Assembly (NCBI GenBank): GCA_964633355.1
Contig: CAZWGO010000005.1
Coordinates: 54,876 to 118,875, forward strand
Source of the DNA: Micavibrio_B sp964633355
Lineage (GTDB): Bacteria; Pseudomonadota; Alphaproteobacteria; Micavibrionales; Micavibrionaceae
DNA: 64,000 nt
Direction: 5' to 3'
Shown here: piece after piece, positions 62,087 to 64,000 of the stretch
Layout: each line of letters starts with the position of its first letter
How positions within the stretch are numbered: the first letter of the stretch is position 1
Notes under the pieces: model-generated
Told to the model about the DNA's origin: nothing
What the model saw: only the letters and a program-made list of their open reading frames with translations
The model's database searches: none
Position numbers and translations under genes: made by a program

Positions 62087-62909
62087 TATTATCAATCAAT
62101 CTGGTTGTGCCGATCCATGCCGCCGCCAGAATCCGTTTCTCTGCCTTGTCTCCTGTATCAGAAGGCTGCAAAGTCTTCGCATCGCGGATATCGCAATAAT
62201 CAATCTTGGTAAAGCCCCGTATTTTCAGCTCCGCCACCCCCCATGCTTCAATCTCGCGCATATCGAAACCGGAATCTATTTTCTCTGCCATGGTCAACAG
62301 GACAAGATTTAATTGCTGCGCGACTTTCAGCTCGTCTTCGTTCAGATAGGCATTGCGCGAAGACAGTGCCAGACCGGAATCCTTATCGCGCACGGTCGGT
62401 ACCGGCACGATTTCAATTGGCAGATTGAGATCATAAACCATGCGCTTGATGACCTGTAATTGCTGGTAATCTTTTTCACCGAAGAAAGCCTTATCCGGCA
62501 TGACTTGTAAAAATAATTTTGCAACGACTGTCGCAACGCCCTCAAAAAACTGCGGGCGGAACTGCCCTTCCAATGGTTCGGAAATTTTACCGACGGAGAT
62601 TTTTGTTACAAAACCTTCGGGATACATATCATCGATACTTGGCGTATAAATCGCATGAACGCCGGCGGCGGCTAATTTTTCCATGTCGGCTTCAAGCGTA
62701 CGCGGATATTTCGCCAGATCTTCATGCGGCGCGAATTGTTTCGGGTTAACGAAGACGCTGACAATCACCCGGTCGCAATCAGCCAGCGCCATTTCCACCA
62801 GATGCAAATGCCCTTCATGCAGCGCACCCATCGTCGGTACAAGGCCGAGAACAGAATCCTCGGCGCCGGCATAAGCCTGCAATTCCTCGAAATTATGAAG
62901 CCTGATCAT
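62076..62909 (-). CDS. panC: Pantothenate synthetase
   Basis: Condenses pantoate and beta-alanine to vitamin B5. The HIGH-like motif is in LVPTMGALHEGHLHLVEMAL, followed by VSVFVNPKQFAPHEDLAKYP, FFGEKDYQQLQVIKRMVYDL and the KMSKS-like part DSGLALSSRNAYLN. 277 residues is normal. It overlaps the thioesterase-like gene at its start by 17 bases. Confidence 0.95.
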   Translation of the reverse strand: MIRLHNFEELQAYAGAEDSVLGLVPTMGALHEGHLHLVEMALADCDRVIVSVFVNPKQFAPHEDLAKYPRTLEADMEKLAAAGVHAIYTPSIDDMYPEGFVTKISVGKISEPLEGQFRPQFFEGVATVVAKLFLQVMPDKAFFGEKDYQQLQVIKRMVYDLNLPIEIVPVPTVRDKDSGLALSSRNAYLNEDELKVAQQLNLVLLTMAEKIDSGFDMREIEAWGVAELKIRGFTKIDYCDIRDAKTLQPSDTGDKAEKRILAAAWIGTTRLIDNITA

Positions 62910-63474
62910 TATTCACTTCCTGTTTTGTGACCTCGCGCAGGAAATCTTCTGATTTCTGCCATTCAACGATATGCTCTGGAATTTCCGGTGTTTCAACCGC
63001 TAATCCTGCACTATCCAGCACATCTTTCGTCGGTACGGTTCTTTTGTTTTTCTGATCGTAGAAACTCCCTTTGACCAAAGCCACCGCTGCCACCGCGCCA
63101 TGTTTCTTGCCGCCATCGGCAATCACAAAACGCTGTTCCATATAGGCCCATTTATCGTCCCAAGAGACGATGCGCGTATGAAGCTCATAAGATTGAAACG
63201 GCATTAGGGGAAGACGGTAGCGGATGGTCGCCGAGCCAAGAATCGGCACGCTTTTTTGCCTCAGCATAATCTGCATCAGCCCTGCCCGCAAAACCAGGTC
63301 AAAGCGGCCGAGATCCATAATGGTCAGATAGCGACCGTTATTCATATGCATGTTGAAATCAAGATCGTTGGGCAGGACCTTGAATCTCAAAACAGACGTT
63401 TCGAGAATCGAAGAAATTTTCGGTTTGAAAAATGAACTGATAAGGACCCAGAGGATACGGAAATAAAGATGCAT
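62893..63474 (-). CDS. Hotdog-fold thioesterase-like protein
   Basis: A 193-residue protein of the THEM6/acyl-CoA thioesterase group: VLPNDLDFNMHMNNGRYLTI (D near a hotdog helix), SATIRYRLPLMPFQSYELHT, and YMEQRFVIADGGKKHGAVAA. The aspartate near the N-terminus is a plausible catalytic residue. Short N-terminal hydrophobic segment (YFRILWVLISSFF) may be a membrane anchor. Likely acts on acyl-CoA in line with its operon neighbours. Confidence 0.8.
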   Translation of the reverse strand: MHLYFRILWVLISSFFKPKISSILETSVLRFKVLPNDLDFNMHMNNGRYLTIMDLGRFDLVLRAGLMQIMLRQKSVPILGSATIRYRLPLMPFQSYELHTRIVSWDDKWAYMEQRFVIADGGKKHGAVAAVALVKGSFYDQKNKRTVPTKDVLDSAGLAVETPEIPEHIVEWQKSEDFLREVTKQEVNNDQAS

Positions 63475-63512
63475 GGCAGCAGAATAAGCCGTTCAATGCT
63501 GAACGGCAAGGC

Positions 63513-63812
63513 TTAAGCTTCCAGCATGCCGCTCAATTTAAGCGCTAAACCCATGCTGCCGCGCACTTTAAGCTTACCCATCATAAAAGCGAAATTCGGG
63601 TCCTGGGAACCGTCGAGAATTTTCGAAAAGGTTTCGAGACTGGTGGCCAGCGTGACCTCGGCATCGCCTTCTTCGTTAGTGACCACCGGAGGCGATTGCG
63701 TACCATCGACGAAAACCTTGCCGTCATCATCGAAATCGAAAAGAGCCGTATGGTTAAATCCGCCGCTACCGACGCGTTTTTTCAGCGTCTCCGTTATTTG
63801 CTCAAGATCCAT
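63513..63812 (-). CDS. SCP2 sterol-binding domain protein
   Basis: A 99-residue stand-alone SCP2 domain, a lipid or acyl-CoA binding fold: AEVTLATSLETFSKILDGSQ, DPNFAFMMGKLKVRGSMGLA. Its start overlaps the acyl-CoA dehydrogenase stop by one base, so both are in one lipid-metabolism operon. Confidence 0.88.
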   Translation of the reverse strand: MDLEQITETLKKRVGSGGFNHTALFDFDDDGKVFVDGTQSPPVVTNEEGDAEVTLATSLETFSKILDGSQDPNFAFMMGKLKVRGSMGLALKLSGMLEA

Positions 63813-64000
63813 TAAAATTCTCCTTCTGTCATTTCCATGAGGGGACCGGCGCCCGCCATGATCATGCGGAAACGGGCTTCATTCTCCGGCAGCATGCGTT
63901 CAAAGAAGAAACGCGCTGTCTTGATTTTACTGTCGTAGAATTCCTGCTTTCCGTCGCCGCCTTCTTTGAGTTTTGCCGAGGCGACTTTGACGATACGGCA
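63812..64000 (-). CDS. Acyl-CoA dehydrogenase, C-terminal end (partial)
   Basis: Only the last 62 residues are in the window; the gene runs off the right edge. SKIKTARFFFERMLPENEAR and MIMAGAGPLMEMTEGEF match the C-terminal domain of long acyl-CoA dehydrogenases. The stop overlaps the SCP2 start (TAATG). Confidence 0.75.
   Translation of the reverse strand, partial: CRIVKVASAKLKEGGDGKQEFYDSKIKTARFFFERMLPENEARFRMIMAGAGPLMEMTEGEF

Overview
The window reads as a chromosomal segment of an alphaproteobacterium. The evidence is GcrA with GANTC-rich promoters, an NDUFA12-type Complex I subunit beside MlaD and a DUF2155 protein, a phasin, the rpoZ-rsh-acpS-lepB-rnc-era block, and clpS-clpA. The many palindromic interspersed repeats, the pilin-like proteins and the moderate GC content would fit a Micavibrio-like or other deep-branching lineage. 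I cannot fix the genus from sequence alone.

Layout. (1) Bases 1 to about 5,900 are an integrated element whose genes all lie on the minus strand: a TOPRIM/RepA-like replication ATPase, a sigma-like regulator, an HTH protein, a serine recombinase, a DUF2924 protein and small partners. It lies next to tRNA-Tyr. (2) 6.4-19.6 kb carries RlmB with a long disordered repeat tail, polA (broken at a C10 tract), gpt, rpmI-rplT, a HAD phosphatase, pheST, fadD, a double cold-shock protein and gcrA. (3) 19.7-25.9 kb is the stringent-response, RNA-processing and export block. (4) 26-33.8 kb has an NYN nuclease-like protein, a chemoreceptor, leuA with a leucine-rich leader peptide, Trm112, LON-like and YbbN-like proteins, and a Pro-tRNA editing enzyme. 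(5) 33.9-41 kb has tRNA-Gly, envelope and respiration genes, then clpS-clpA followed by a fusion of a receiver domain to a deaminase-like domain that lacks the zinc cysteines, and a phasin. (6) 41.3-48.6 kb has a penicillin-binding protein, a pilin-like protein, a lipoprotein, a small Fur-box gene, hldE, a probable MshEN-membrane-LapG-like fusion, and pyk. (7) 49-54.9 kb holds a split class I ribonucleotide reductase (nrdA ... nrdB). Both genes have paired NrdR-like boxes; seven GANTC sites precede nrdA, and an apparently orphan TPP riboswitch precedes nrdB. (8) 55-64 kb has an EamA transporter, three tandem prepilin paralogues, pit/DUF47 phosphate genes, phoH, SCO, panC and the edge of a lipid-metabolism operon.

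The strongest candidates for unusual biology are the receiver/pseudo-deaminase protein co-transcribed with ClpAS, the possible one-polypeptide c-di-GMP sensor and LapG-like protease, the orphan TPP riboswitch upstream of nrdB, and palindromic repeats that have become coding sequence (one encodes nearly a whole signal peptide). The DnaA box and GANTC arrangement at gcrA and nrdA suggests that cell-cycle control is written into this window.

The genome is very compact: several convergent gene pairs share or abut their stop codons. All functional calls rest on motif reading by eye; no database search was run.
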